DNA of 44,565 nucleotides from Telmatospirillum sp. (GTDB lineage Bacteria; Pseudomonadota; Alphaproteobacteria; Rhodospirillales; Magnetospirillaceae), in the NCBI GenBank assembly GCA_031291415.1, contig JARLJB010000054.1, forward strand, positions 1 through 44,565, given 5' to 3'. Below are positions 18,780 to 27,589 of this stretch, in pieces. Every line of letters begins with the position of its first letter. The first letter of the stretch is position 1. A program made the translations under genes and the position numbers. The notes beneath the pieces are model-generated. The model was not told the DNA's origin and did no database searches. It worked only from the letters and a program-made list of their open reading frames with translations.

Positions 18780-20024
18780 TCACTCCGCCACATAGGCGAA
18801 TTCCATCCTGTTGTCGGGATCCAGCATGTAATTTCGGGTCCGCGGTACGGCGCTTGGATCTTTCGTCATCTGCATCTGGAAAACCATGAGATCGCGGTGA
18901 CGGAACGCTGCTTCGGCCCCCGCCAGGTAGAACTCCCACAAGCGACAAAAACGTTCGTCATAGAGCGCTGCCGCCTTGTCCCACCGGGCACAGAAGCGGT
19001 TACGCCAATGACGCAGCGTGTCGGCATAATGGCAGGGGCGAAGAATTTCGAGATCGGTGGCAGACAGGCCGCTCTTCTCGACGGCGGGGAAAACTTCGGA
19101 CAAGGATGGGCAATAACCGCCCGGGAAGATGTATTTGCGGATCCAGGGATCCGTGGACGTCGGTCGGCCACTGCGGCCGATTGCATGGAGAAGGGCGATG
19201 CCATCATCGGTCAGCAGGTCATGCACTTTGTGGAAGAAGGTGGAGTACTGGTCGATGCCGACATGCTCGAACATGCCGACCGAAACGATGCGATCGAAGC
19301 TGTCGTGGATTTGCCGGTAGTCCAATAGTTCGAAGTTGACACGATCAGCCAATCCCGCTGTGGCCGCCCGTTGGCGGGCGATGGCCAGTTGATGTTCGGA
19401 TAGCGTGATGCCGGTGACGCGAACGTTGGCCTCACGGGCCAGGCTCAGGGCCAAGCCTCCCCAACCGCAGCCGATATCGAGAATCCTTTGGCCCGACGAA
19501 ATCTGCAGCTTATTGATAATATGCCGTTTCTTGGCGGTTTGGGCCTCGTCCAGACCTACCTCCGGCGTGGCAAAATAGGCGCAGGAATAAAGGCGGTCGC
19601 GATCGAGAAACAGATCGTAGAGGGAGTCCGACAAATCATAGTGATGGGCCACGTTGCGACGGCTGGCCTTCACCGGATTCCATTGCTGGAAGCGGCGAGC
19701 CAGGCGATCGAGCAAGTCGCTTGGGCTCAGGAAATCGCCGAACCGCCGGGCGTTGGCCGTGGCCAGGGCGAGAAAGTTGTAAAGCGTGCCTTCCTCTATG
19801 ATCAGGCGCCCATCCATATAGGCTTCGCCCACCGAAATCGACGGACTTAACGGTATGCTCCAGGCAAGGCGGGAGTCACGCAGACGGATGGTGCTTGGAG
19901 TGATGCCGGGAAGCGTTTCTCCGCAGAACCGATGTGGCTGGCCCGCTGAATCGATGACGGTCAGCAGGCCATAGCGCACGAAGCGGCGCAAAAATGGTTC
20001 AAGAAACAACATTACGACCCTCAT
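18780..20024 (-). CDS. cfa: Cyclopropane-fatty-acyl-phospholipid synthase
   Basis: A 414-aa SAM-dependent methyltransferase that adds a methylene bridge to unsaturated phospholipid acyl chains, usually in stationary phase or acid stress. The N-terminal lipid-binding region precedes VAHHYDLSDSLYDLFLD (125-141). The SAM-binding motif ILDIGCGWGGL lies at 181-191, followed by GITLSEHQ and VGMFEHVG. The later part has KYIFPGGYCPSL. Two ATGs, at 20024 and 20012, are both possible starts. The second has AGGG six bases upstream. It converges on the Mth938 gene with repeat copy A between them. Confidence 0.93.
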   Translation of the reverse strand: MRVVMLFLEPFLRRFVRYGLLTVIDSAGQPHRFCGETLPGITPSTIRLRDSRLAWSIPLSPSISVGEAYMDGRLIIEEGTLYNFLALATANARRFGDFLSPSDLLDRLARRFQQWNPVKASRRNVAHHYDLSDSLYDLFLDRDRLYSCAYFATPEVGLDEAQTAKKRHIINKLQISSGQRILDIGCGWGGLALSLAREANVRVTGITLSEHQLAIARQRAATAGLADRVNFELLDYRQIHDSFDRIVSVGMFEHVGIDQYSTFFHKVHDLLTDDGIALLHAIGRSGRPTSTDPWIRKYIFPGGYCPSLSEVFPAVEKSGLSATDLEILRPCHYADTLRHWRNRFCARWDKAAALYDERFCRLWEFYLAGAEAAFRHRDLMVFQMQMTKDPSAVPRTRNYMLDPDNRMEFAYVAE

Positions 20025-20348
20025 GCCTCAAAACATTGAACGGGTATGGGGACAGCGTAACAAATAAATATTTATGCAAAAAATGAATTGATTGAATAAA
20101 AAATATGCCAATTTTGCATGATCCAAGATTCCGATGAGATCTGCTCAACGCGACTTGGCAAAAGATCTAGACGTTCGATTCGTTCAGGCAGACATAGAAA
20201 ACCCCTCGGGTTGGCTAGCCAACAGGAGGGGTTTTCAAAAGAACTCAGAAAGAGCTTCGTTTTCTTCAGGGCTTAAACGCCACCTGGGTTCACAAGCGTG
20301 AGTCATTGCGAATGCATCACGCTCGAACTTTGGTGATTGTCGACTGCG
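20025..20348. other. Intergenic region between cfa and sodB
   Basis: A stretch of 324 bases. The part next to cfa (20060-20125) is very AT-rich, as expected for the cfa promoter. It also holds a strong hairpin at 20197-20236 and a weaker inverted repeat AGCGTGA (20295-20301) / TCACGCT (20317-20323) just past the sodB stop. No gene is seen. Confidence 0.6.
20197..20236. terminator. Strong hairpin terminator downstream of sodB
   Basis: GAAAACCCCTC (20197-20207) pairs perfectly with GAGGGGTTTTC (20226-20236). The loop itself contains the palindrome TTGGCTAGCCAA (20211-20222). The stem ends carry T-runs on both strands, so it can work in either direction. On the minus strand it ends sodB about 110 bases after the stop. 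Confidence 0.75.
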
Positions 20349-20951
20349 TCAGCTCGCCTTCGCCAGGTTTTGGGCAACGAAGTCCCAATTGGCGAGATGT
20401 TCGAGAACGGCCGAGACGAAGTCGGGACGGCGATTCTGATAATCCAGATAGTAAGCGTGTTCCCAGACATCGACGGTAAACAATGCAGTTTGGCCATGCG
20501 CCAACGGCGTATCGGCATTTGCCGTCTTGATGACTTTCAGTTTGCCGCCGTCGAGCACCAGCCAGGCCCAACCGCTGCCGAACTGGGTCGTGGCCGCGGC
20601 TTTGAACTCTTCGACGAATTTCTCATAGGATCCGAAATCGGCTTCGATCTTGGCCAGCAGGGCGCCCGAGGGCTTGCCGCCTCCAGCGTGCTTCAGGCTG
20701 TTCCAGAAAAAAGTATGGTTCCAGACCTGGGCGGCATTGTTGAACAGGCCAGCCTTGGCGGGGTCGCCGGCGACCTCCTTGATCACCTCTTCCAACGCCT
20801 TGCCCGCCAAAGGCGTGTCCTTGGTCAGGTTATTGTAGTTGTTCACGTAAGTGGCGTGATGTTTGCCATGATGGAACGACAGCGTGTTGGCGGAGATGTA
20901 CGGCTCGAGAGCCTTGGAATCATAGGGCAGAGCCGGGAGTTCGAGAGCCAT
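20349..20951 (-). CDS. sodB: Iron superoxide dismutase
   Basis: A 200-aa cytosolic enzyme converting superoxide to oxygen and hydrogen peroxide. Metal ligands are His27 (FHHGKHH), His79 (WNHTFFW), Asp161 and His165 (DVWEHAYYLDY). Gln75 in NNAAQVWNHTF is in the position typical of Fe-type rather than Mn-type enzymes, and FGSGWAWLV also fits. Length and N-terminus (MALELPALPYD) are standard. No signal peptide is present. It is monocistronic, ending at a strong terminator. AGAGG precedes the start. Confidence 0.97.
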   Translation of the reverse strand: MALELPALPYDSKALEPYISANTLSFHHGKHHATYVNNYNNLTKDTPLAGKALEEVIKEVAGDPAKAGLFNNAAQVWNHTFFWNSLKHAGGGKPSGALLAKIEADFGSYEKFVEEFKAAATTQFGSGWAWLVLDGGKLKVIKTANADTPLAHGQTALFTVDVWEHAYYLDYQNRRPDFVSAVLEHLANWDFVAQNLAKAS

Positions 20952-21341
20952 GATAACCTCTGTTTCAGGTGAAATGATCTAACTGATGCATCCAAGATAG
21001 GAACCGATGATGCCTTTGTGAAGGGCACCGCACGACAATGGTCGCGCGTCGTGCTCAAAGACTAGATTGTGTCCCGGGAAATGATAACGGCGGAGTCGGC
21101 AACCGGGTGCCTGGCCGCGAAACCGCGCCCTATGGGGGCTGCGCGATTTCGTTGAGGTAGAAAAGTGTTGTTATAACAATCGTTTTAAGAGAATATCTTT
21201 CTAAATTTGATTAAATTTGTCACAAACGTCCATGGCATATATCTATCGTATTATAAATAACATTTTTAATAAGTTGATTCTTTTTGCAATAAGAGGTGGG
21301 ATGTTACCTCAGGGGGACTTTCGAATCTCTTGGGGGGAGCA
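20952..21341. other. AT-rich intergenic region upstream of the chemoreceptor gene
   Basis: A divergent region of 390 bases between sodB and the chemoreceptor gene. The right part (21165-21295) is markedly AT-rich, with the perfect palindrome TTGTTATAACAA at 21168-21179 and several A/T tracts. It should contain both promoters. The palindrome could be an operator. No coding sequence is supported. Confidence 0.5.
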
Positions 21342-23018
21342 ATGTTCGAAAAAATCTCTATCTCGACAAGACTTTACGGCTTTGTTGCTGTGTTTGCGGT
21401 TGGGCTGGCCGTTCTTTTGGTCGTCACTTTCTCGGTCTTGCAGAGCAACGAGGGCGCCTTGGCCGACATTGGAACGACCGGACGCCAAGCGTTGCTGGTC
21501 GCGCGGATGAATACCAATGTTCAGGCGATGAGTGCCGCGCAATTCCGGATGGTTGCCGATCCGTCCCCCGAGGTGATCAAAGATTCGCAAGCAAGAATTC
21601 AGACGGAGTCCGGTCTATTCCAGGAAAGGCTGACGAGCGTCCGGGGATCTGCGCATGGTGAACTGGCCGCCGGTCTCGATCCGTTGGCGCGGCAATTCGA
21701 AACCTATCGTCAGTCGCTCGCCTCCGTCGGGAAGGCTGCCCAGGAGGGTGACCGCACCTTGCTGCTGGCGTCGGCCGGCGAGGCCGACAAAGTGGCCGGC
21801 AGCTTGCGGGAGGCGGCTCGTGTCATGTTCCGGCAAGCCGAGACCGAGGCCAGCGCGGCGTCGTCGGGAGCGCATGATCGAGCCTTGTCGGGGAAATGGA
21901 CGATCGGCGTGACCGCGCTTGTTTTCGTGGCTATCGGCATGACGCTGGCGCATCTCATCGCGGATGTCTCTATCATCCGGCCGCTCAGGCGATCGGTAAA
22001 GGCCATCGGGCGCTTGGCGAAAGGCGACGTATCGTCGCCGATCGAAGATGTTGGGCGCGGCGATGAGATCGGCGACGTGGCGCGCGGGCTGGAGGTGTTT
22101 CGCGAGGGATTGGCCGAACGGCAACGGCTTGTCGCGGACCAGGCGGCAGCAGCAGCGGCGCGGGAGAAACGCGCCGCTGCTCTTGAAACGGCGATCGGGC
22201 AATTCCAGCAGGAACTCGGCTCCACGGTCCAGGCCGTCTCGTCATCGTCGGCCGATTTGCGGACTACGGCAATCAGTCTGGATGGATCGGCTGGGCAAGG
22301 GGAACAATTGGCGACGTCGGTGGCGGCTGCCGCCGAACAGGCGTCCGGGAATGTCGGATCGGTTGCCGCGGCGGCGGAAGAGTTGTCGAGCGCGATCGCT
22401 GAAATCGCCCGACAGATCACCGAATCGCACAGTATCGTGGCCAGCGCGGCCGGTTCGGCCGCCCAGGCCAACGGCGTGATCGACGAACTGGCGCAGTGTT
22501 CTCAGAAAATTGGCGAGGTGGTTGGCATTATCGGAGCAATCGCTTCGCAAACCAATCTTCTCGCCCTCAACGCGACCATTGAAGCAGCCCGTGCGGGGGA
22601 GGCGGGCAAAGGATTTGCCGTGGTCGCCAGCGAAGTGAAGAATCTGGCGACACAGACGGCGCGGGCAACCGACGAAGTGACACAACAGATTGCCATGGTG
22701 CAGTCGAAGACGGATCAGGCCGTCAAGGCCATCCGCGATGTTCACAATATCATCAGCCGAATCGGTGAAATGACCACATCGATCGCCGGGGCAGTCGAGG
22801 AACAATCCGCCGCCACCGCTGAAATCGCTCGTAATGTCGATCAGGCGGCCATCGGCACGAGTGAAGTGACCCGGCATGTCGATGGCGTGCGTCGGGCTGC
22901 TGCGGCCACAGGAACAGAGGCGGGCAAGGTCAAGGCCGCCTCCACCTCGCTCAGTGCCGATGCCCTGCGCTTGAGCACGAATGTCGAGGCGTTCCTGAAC
23001 ACGATCCAGGCGCTGTAG
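21342..23018 (+). CDS. Methyl-accepting chemotaxis protein
   Basis: A 558-aa transmembrane chemoreceptor. TM1 is at about residues 10-32 and TM2 at about 186-208. They bracket a helical ligand domain of about 150 residues, of four-helix-bundle type. A HAMP domain follows (about 210-265), then a long signalling helix pair. The hairpin tip is highly conserved: [20 protein letters not shown], continuing [17 protein letters not shown], which contacts CheA and CheW. ATG 21342 is chosen because GGGGGGAG lies just upstream at 21332-21339. The ligand is unknown. No other che gene lies in the window, so it is an orphan receptor. Confidence 0.94.
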   Translation: MFEKISISTRLYGFVAVFAVGLAVLLVVTFSVLQSNEGALADIGTTGRQALLVARMNTNVQAMSAAQFRMVADPSPEVIKDSQARIQTESGLFQERLTSVRGSAHGELAAGLDPLARQFETYRQSLASVGKAAQEGDRTLLLASAGEADKVAGSLREAARVMFRQAETEASAASSGAHDRALSGKWTIGVTALVFVAIGMTLAHLIADVSIIRPLRRSVKAIGRLAKGDVSSPIEDVGRGDEIGDVARGLEVFREGLAERQRLVADQAAAAAAREKRAAALETAIGQFQQELGSTVQAVSSSSADLRTTAISLDGSAGQGEQLATSVAAAAEQASGNVGSVAAAAEELSSAIAEIARQITESHSIVASAAGSAAQANGVIDELAQCSQKIGEVVGIIGAIASQTNLLALNATIEAARAGEAGKGFAVVASEVKNLATQTARATDEVTQQIAMVQSKTDQAVKAIRDVHNIISRIGEMTTSIAGAVEEQSAATAEIARNVDQAAIGTSEVTRHVDGVRRAAAATGTEAGKVKAASTSLSADALRLSTNVEAFLNTIQAL

Positions 23019-23036
23019 CGAGTTGGCGGCGAAAGC

Positions 23037-23065
23037 TTGACACTTTTTTTCCGGCGTACCACAAT
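23037..23065 (+). promoter_or_regulatory. Candidate rpoH promoter
   Basis: TTGACA (23037-23042), a 17-bp spacer and CACAAT (23060-23065) form a vegetative-type promoter about 195 bases upstream of rpoH and just past the chemoreceptor stop. A long leader results. Within it a tiny ORF, 23162-23191, has GGAGG eight bases before its ATG. Confidence 0.5.
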
Positions 23066-23260
23066 GTCGCCATGGTTCGGTGCTCAGTTTGAGGCTGAAC
23101 CTGCTGCTTGACCGGGATCGGTAGGCAACAGCGTCGTGTCGCTTCGTCGGAGGATATGACTATGACCGTCATCGCGTTCTATCTCGGATAGTCTCCGGAA
23201 TCAAGTCACCGCCTTGCGTTTGCAAGCGCGGATCGTTGTGTTTTCCCAGGAGATCAATCC

Positions 23261-24163
23261 ATGACCGTTTTGACAAACACTTTGCCAGTCCTGTCCCCTG
23301 ATGGAGGACTCTCAAAGTATCTTCGCGAAATCAGGAACTTCCCCGTTTTGGCGGCGGAAGAAGAATATATGCTGGCCAAACGTTGGCAGGAACACGAAGA
23401 CGTCGATGCCGCGCATCGGCTGGTGACCAGTCATCTGCGGTTGGTCGCCAAGATGGCGCTCGGTTTCCGCCATTACGGCCTGCCACTTGCCGACCTGATC
23501 AGCGAAGGCAACCTCGGCCTGATGCGGGCGGTCAAAAAATTCGACCCTGACAGAGGGTTCCGCTTGGCCACCTATGCCATGTGGTGGATCAAGGCGGCTC
23601 TGCATGAGTATGTGCTGAGCAGCTGGTCGATGGTCCGTCTCGGCACCTTGGCGGCGCATAAGAAGCTGTTCTTCAACCTGCGGCGGGTCAAAGCCAAGCT
23701 GCACATTCTCGATTCTCACGAACTCAGCAACGAGGACATCGAGCGGATTGCCGGCGAGCTCGATGTGCCGGAGGCCGAAGTGCGTTTGATGAACCAGCGC
23801 ATCGGCGGCCGCGATTCGTCTTTGAATGCGCCGGTATCCAGCGAATTTGCCATCGAGCGGCAGGATCTTCTGGTGGACGATCGTCCGAACCAGGAGACAT
23901 CCTTGGCGGAACACGAGGAAACCAAGCATGGCAACGGTCTGCTGGCCGAAGGTCTCAAAGTGCTCGATGAACGCGAACTCGATATCCTGACGCAGCGGCG
24001 GTTGCGTGATGCTCCTCTGACCTTGGAGGAACTGGGGACCCGGTACGGGATCAGCCGCGAGCGGGTGCGCCAGATCGAAAATCGCGCCTTCGGCAAGCTG
24101 CAGTCGGCGGTCAAGGCCGCCGCGATCGCCAGAGCCGGCAGCCTGGAGATGGTTGCCGTCTGA
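23261..24163 (+). CDS. rpoH: RNA polymerase heat-shock sigma factor RpoH (sigma 32)
   Basis: A 300-aa alternative sigma factor directing heat-shock gene transcription. Region 2 spans about 50-120, with DLISEGNLGLMRAVKKFDP and the RLATYAMWWIKAAL core. The RpoH-specific box HKKLFFNLRR lies at about 133-142, separating it from RpoD and RpoS. Region 4.2 has LTLEELGTRYGISRERVRQIE. Start ATG 23261 follows CAGGAGATC. The gene sits 73 bp before putA and may be co-transcribed with it in part. Alphaproteobacteria often have more than one rpoH, so this may not be the only copy. Confidence 0.95.
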   Translation: MTVLTNTLPVLSPDGGLSKYLREIRNFPVLAAEEEYMLAKRWQEHEDVDAAHRLVTSHLRLVAKMALGFRHYGLPLADLISEGNLGLMRAVKKFDPDRGFRLATYAMWWIKAALHEYVLSSWSMVRLGTLAAHKKLFFNLRRVKAKLHILDSHELSNEDIERIAGELDVPEAEVRLMNQRIGGRDSSLNAPVSSEFAIERQDLLVDDRPNQETSLAEHEETKHGNGLLAEGLKVLDERELDILTQRRLRDAPLTLEELGTRYGISRERVRQIENRAFGKLQSAVKAAAIARAGSLEMVAV

Positions 24164-24235
24164 ACGACGCTTTGCCTTCGCGTGCGTAGCGCGTAACATG
24201 TCCATCGTGGGTTGGGGTCACGATGGAGTGAGATA

Positions 24236-27200
24236 ATGATCTTCCTGGGCGGCCCCCGGAATGACGATCCCCTGCGCGATGCGATGCGTCGCGCAACCCT
24301 CGCTGACGAGACGACGACCGTCGCCGCGTTGATGGAGGCAGTCGCCTGGTCGCCCGAAATTCGTGAACAGGTGTGTGGACAGGCCGTTCGCCTGATGACG
24401 GCGGTGCGCGCCAGGAAGCCGCAGGGGCTTGAAGCATTTCTGCAGGAATACAGCCTGTCGAGCCAGGAGGGCGTGGTCCTCATGTGCCTGGCGGAGGCTT
24501 TGCTGCGCATTCCCGATGACGCTACGCGCGACCGGCTCATTCGCGACAAAGTCGGATCGGCCGAATGGGCCAACCATCTGCGTCACAGCGAATCGTTCCT
24601 GGTCAATGCCTCGACCTGGGCCCTGATGCTGACCGGGCGCCTGATGCCTTCTGATCAAGAAAGAGCGGGCGACGTGTCCGGCCTCTGGCACCGTCTGGTG
24701 GCGCGTTCCGGCGAGGCTGTGGTGCGGCGCGCGATCATTCAGGCAATGGGCATTCTCGGCCGCCAGTTCGTCATGGGAGAAACCATCGGCATCGCCCTTG
24801 AACGAGCCCATGACGACGCGCTCAAGGGGTATCGTCATTCGTTCGACATGTTGGGAGAGGCCGCGCGAACTGCGGCGGCGGCGGAACGTTATCTCGACGC
24901 TTATTCCAATACCATCACCTACATCGGCTGCATGTCCGGCGGCCGCGGACCGGAGGCCGGGCCGGGACTGTCGGTAAAATTGTCGGCCTTGCACCCGCGT
25001 TACGAATATGGGCAACGCCAACGGGTGATTGCCGAAATGGTTCCCAGATTGCTGCGGTTGGTCGAGGAGGCGGCGATCCGGGACATCGGGCTTTGTGTCG
25101 ACGCCGAGGAAACGGAACGTCTGGACTTGTCGCTTGATGTGATCTCCGCCGTTCTCGATCGCATGCCGCGCGGCTGGGACGGCTTTGGATTGGCCGTCCA
25201 GGCCTATCAGAAACGGGCTCCTCTGGTGATCGACTGGCTGGTCGAGACGGCTCGGTCACGGCGGCGGCGGTTGCAGATCCGCCTGGTCAAGGGCGCCTAT
25301 TGGGACAGTGAGGTGAAGCGGGCGCAGGAGCGCGGCCTGGCTGGTTACCCCGTTTTTACCCGCAAGGCGGCGACCGACCTGTCCTACCTGGCTTGCGCCC
25401 GGCGGTTGGCTGCGGCTCGCGATGTCGTCTACCCCCAGTTCGCCACTCATAACGCGCACAGCATTGCCGCCGTCCGGCAGATCATGGGGGCGGAGGCCAG
25501 GGACTTCGAATTTCAACGGCTGCATGGCATGGGCGTCGTCCTCCATGACCAATTGGTGGCCGACGGTGTCGCCAGCCGCATCTATGGGCCGATTGGCAGT
25601 CATCAGGATCTGTTACCCTATCTTGTTCGCCGATTGCTGGAAAACGGGGCCAACAGTTCGTTCGTCAATCGGTTGGCGGATGTCAAGACGCCGGTCGAGG
25701 AACTGGCTGCTGATCCGGTGGAAATCCTGCGGGAGCTGCCGACCATTCCGCATCCCCGGATTCCCTTGCCTGTCGATCTCTACCGGCCGGAACGGGAAAA
25801 CGCACGTGGCGTTGATCTCAGCGACCCCCTTGCTCTCAACGAACTGGCGCGAGCAATGGATGGCGCGCTCGAAGAACCGTGGTCGGCGGAACCGTTGATC
25901 GGTGGGCAGCGCCAGGTGGGTGTGCAGCGGCCGCTTTTCGATCCCGCTGATGAAACACGTCAAGTCGGTATCGTCGGCGACAGCACGCCGGAGCAGGTGG
26001 ATATGGCGGTGGGCGTCGCTGCGGAGGCCGCTGCCGCCTGGGACCGGGTGCCGGCTGAGACACGCGCCCTGTTGCTTGAACGGGCGGCTGACCTCTACCA
26101 GGAAAATGGGCCGGAGTTGATGGCTCGTTGTGTCCGTGAGGCGGGCAAAACGATTCCCGACGCGCTTGCCGAGCTTCGCGAGTCGGTCGATTTCCTGCGC
26201 TACTATGCGGCTCGGGCACGGGAGGACTTCGGCCCAGGCACGGTTCTGCCCGGACCGACCGGCGAGAGCAATCGATTGGAGCTGCATGGGCGCGGGGTTT
26301 TCGCCTGCATCAGTCCCTGGAATTTTCCGCTGTCGATCTTCACCGGTCAGGTCGCTGCGGCACTGGCGGCCGGCAACACCGTGGTTGCCAAACCGGCCGA
26401 ACAGACGCCCTTGGTCGCGGCCGCGGCGGCGGAGCTTCTGCATCGGGCGGGAATTGATGGATCCGTTTTCTCTTTGCTGCCCGGCGACGGCCAAACCGGT
26501 GCGAGGCTGATTGCCGATCGGCGGATCATGGGGGTCGCCTTCACCGGGTCGAATAATACGGCCTGGGCTATCCAGCGCAGCCTGGCGGACCGGCGCGGGC
26601 CGATCATTCCGCTGATCGCTGAGACCGGCGGGCTGAATGCGATGATCGTCGATTCCTCGGCTTTGCCCGAACAGGTGGTCGCCGATGCGTTGCTTTCGGC
26701 ATTTTCCAGCGCCGGACAGCGGTGTTCGGCGCTTCGCCTGCTGTTTTTGCAAAATGAGATCGCGCCGCGCGTCATCGAGATGTTGGAAGGCGCCATGCGC
26801 GAACTGGTCATTGGCGATCCGGGGCTGTTGTCCACGGATGTCGGGCCGGTGATCGATCGGTCGGCGGTTGCGGCACTGGAGACGCATCGGGCGGTCATGG
26901 AAAAGGCCGGCCGGACGCTCTTTGCCTGTTCGTTGCCGGAGAACCTGTCGCGGGGTAATTTCTATGCGCCGCATTTGATCGAAATCGACCATCCAAGCCG
27001 GTTGGAAGGCGAGGTTTTCGGGCCATTTCTGCATGTCGTGCGCTTTGCTGCCGGTGGTCTTGCCGATGTTCTCGGATGGGTCAGGGAGAGCGGCTACGGG
27101 TTGACGCTGGGCATTCACAGCCGGGTTGAAACGACGGTGCGCGCCATCGTCGAAAGCGCCCGGGTGGGCAATGTCTACGTCAACCGCAGCATGATCGGCG

Positions 27201-27388
27201 CGGTGGTCGGATCGCAACCGTTCGGCGGCGAAGGTCTGTCGGGAACCGGTCCCAAAAGCGGTGGACCACGAACGTTGCACCGTTTCGCGACCGAGCGGGC
27301 GATCAGCGTCAATACTGTGGCTGCAGGCGGAAATGCCACTCTGCTATCGCTTGATGGTTATGCCGATGGGAAGCGCGACTTAAGATAG
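24236..27388 (+). CDS. putA: Bifunctional proline dehydrogenase / L-glutamate-gamma-semialdehyde dehydrogenase
   Basis: A 1050-aa enzyme oxidising proline to glutamate in two steps with FAD and NAD+. The N-terminal arm and the FAD-dependent PRODH barrel occupy about 1-460, with LSVKLSALHPRYEYGQ, RLVKGAYWDSEVKRAQ and ATHNAHSIAAVRQ. The aldehyde dehydrogenase part (about 540-1000) has ISPWNFPLSIFTGQ, the catalytic Glu in ETGGLNAMIVD and Cys830 in SSAGQRCSALR. No ribbon-helix-helix DNA-binding domain is present at the N-terminus, so it is a non-autoregulating, shorter PutA type. ATG 24236 follows GGAG. A TTG at 24212 is less likely. Confidence 0.97.
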   Translation: MIFLGGPRNDDPLRDAMRRATLADETTTVAALMEAVAWSPEIREQVCGQAVRLMTAVRARKPQGLEAFLQEYSLSSQEGVVLMCLAEALLRIPDDATRDRLIRDKVGSAEWANHLRHSESFLVNASTWALMLTGRLMPSDQERAGDVSGLWHRLVARSGEAVVRRAIIQAMGILGRQFVMGETIGIALERAHDDALKGYRHSFDMLGEAARTAAAAERYLDAYSNTITYIGCMSGGRGPEAGPGLSVKLSALHPRYEYGQRQRVIAEMVPRLLRLVEEAAIRDIGLCVDAEETERLDLSLDVISAVLDRMPRGWDGFGLAVQAYQKRAPLVIDWLVETARSRRRRLQIRLVKGAYWDSEVKRAQERGLAGYPVFTRKAATDLSYLACARRLAAARDVVYPQFATHNAHSIAAVRQIMGAEARDFEFQRLHGMGVVLHDQLVADGVASRIYGPIGSHQDLLPYLVRRLLENGANSSFVNRLADVKTPVEELAADPVEILRELPTIPHPRIPLPVDLYRPERENARGVDLSDPLALNELARAMDGALEEPWSAEPLIGGQRQVGVQRPLFDPADETRQVGIVGDSTPEQVDMAVGVAAEAAAAWDRVPAETRALLLERAADLYQENGPELMARCVREAGKTIPDALAELRESVDFLRYYAARAREDFGPGTVLPGPTGESNRLELHGRGVFACISPWNFPLSIFTGQVAAALAAGNTVVAKPAEQTPLVAAAAAELLHRAGIDGSVFSLLPGDGQTGARLIADRRIMGVAFTGSNNTAWAIQRSLADRRGPIIPLIAETGGLNAMIVDSSALPEQVVADALLSAFSSAGQRCSALRLLFLQNEIAPRVIEMLEGAMRELVIGDPGLLSTDVGPVIDRSAVAALETHRAVMEKAGRTLFACSLPENLSRGNFYAPHLIEIDHPSRLEGEVFGPFLHVVRFAAGGLADVLGWVRESGYGLTLGIHSRVETTVRAIVESARVGNVYVNRSMIGAVVGSQPFGGEGLSGTGPKSGGPRTLHRFATERAISVNTVAAGGNATLLSLDGYADGKRDLR

Positions 27389-27502
27389 TAATCCAGGAGC
27401 AATCGCGTGCCCGTCGCTTTTTTTTGCGCCGCCTGCGAAATCAAGGCGTTGGTTCGTGCAAGCGCTAACAAATAGCAAATAATAATAAATACTGATTGGC
27501 TG

Positions 27503-27529
27503 TATGACGAATTTAGGACGTCCGTCATA
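27503..27529. promoter_or_regulatory. Inverted repeat upstream of the four-PAS kinase
   Basis: TATGACG (27503-27509) and CGTCATA (27523-27529) are perfect inverted arms 13 bp apart, about 60 bases before the kinase start and in an AT-rich region. A regulator site is possible. No partner regulator is identified. Confidence 0.35.
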
Positions 27530-27589
27530 TTGCGTTCGTTGTCGAACTTTAAATAACCTAACTCTCCTCATTTTGAGCAAAGGCATAAG

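Noticed and set aside
25613-27280. A 555-codon minus-strand open frame
   Set aside because: It is antisense to the aldehyde dehydrogenase half of putA and has no recognisable protein features.
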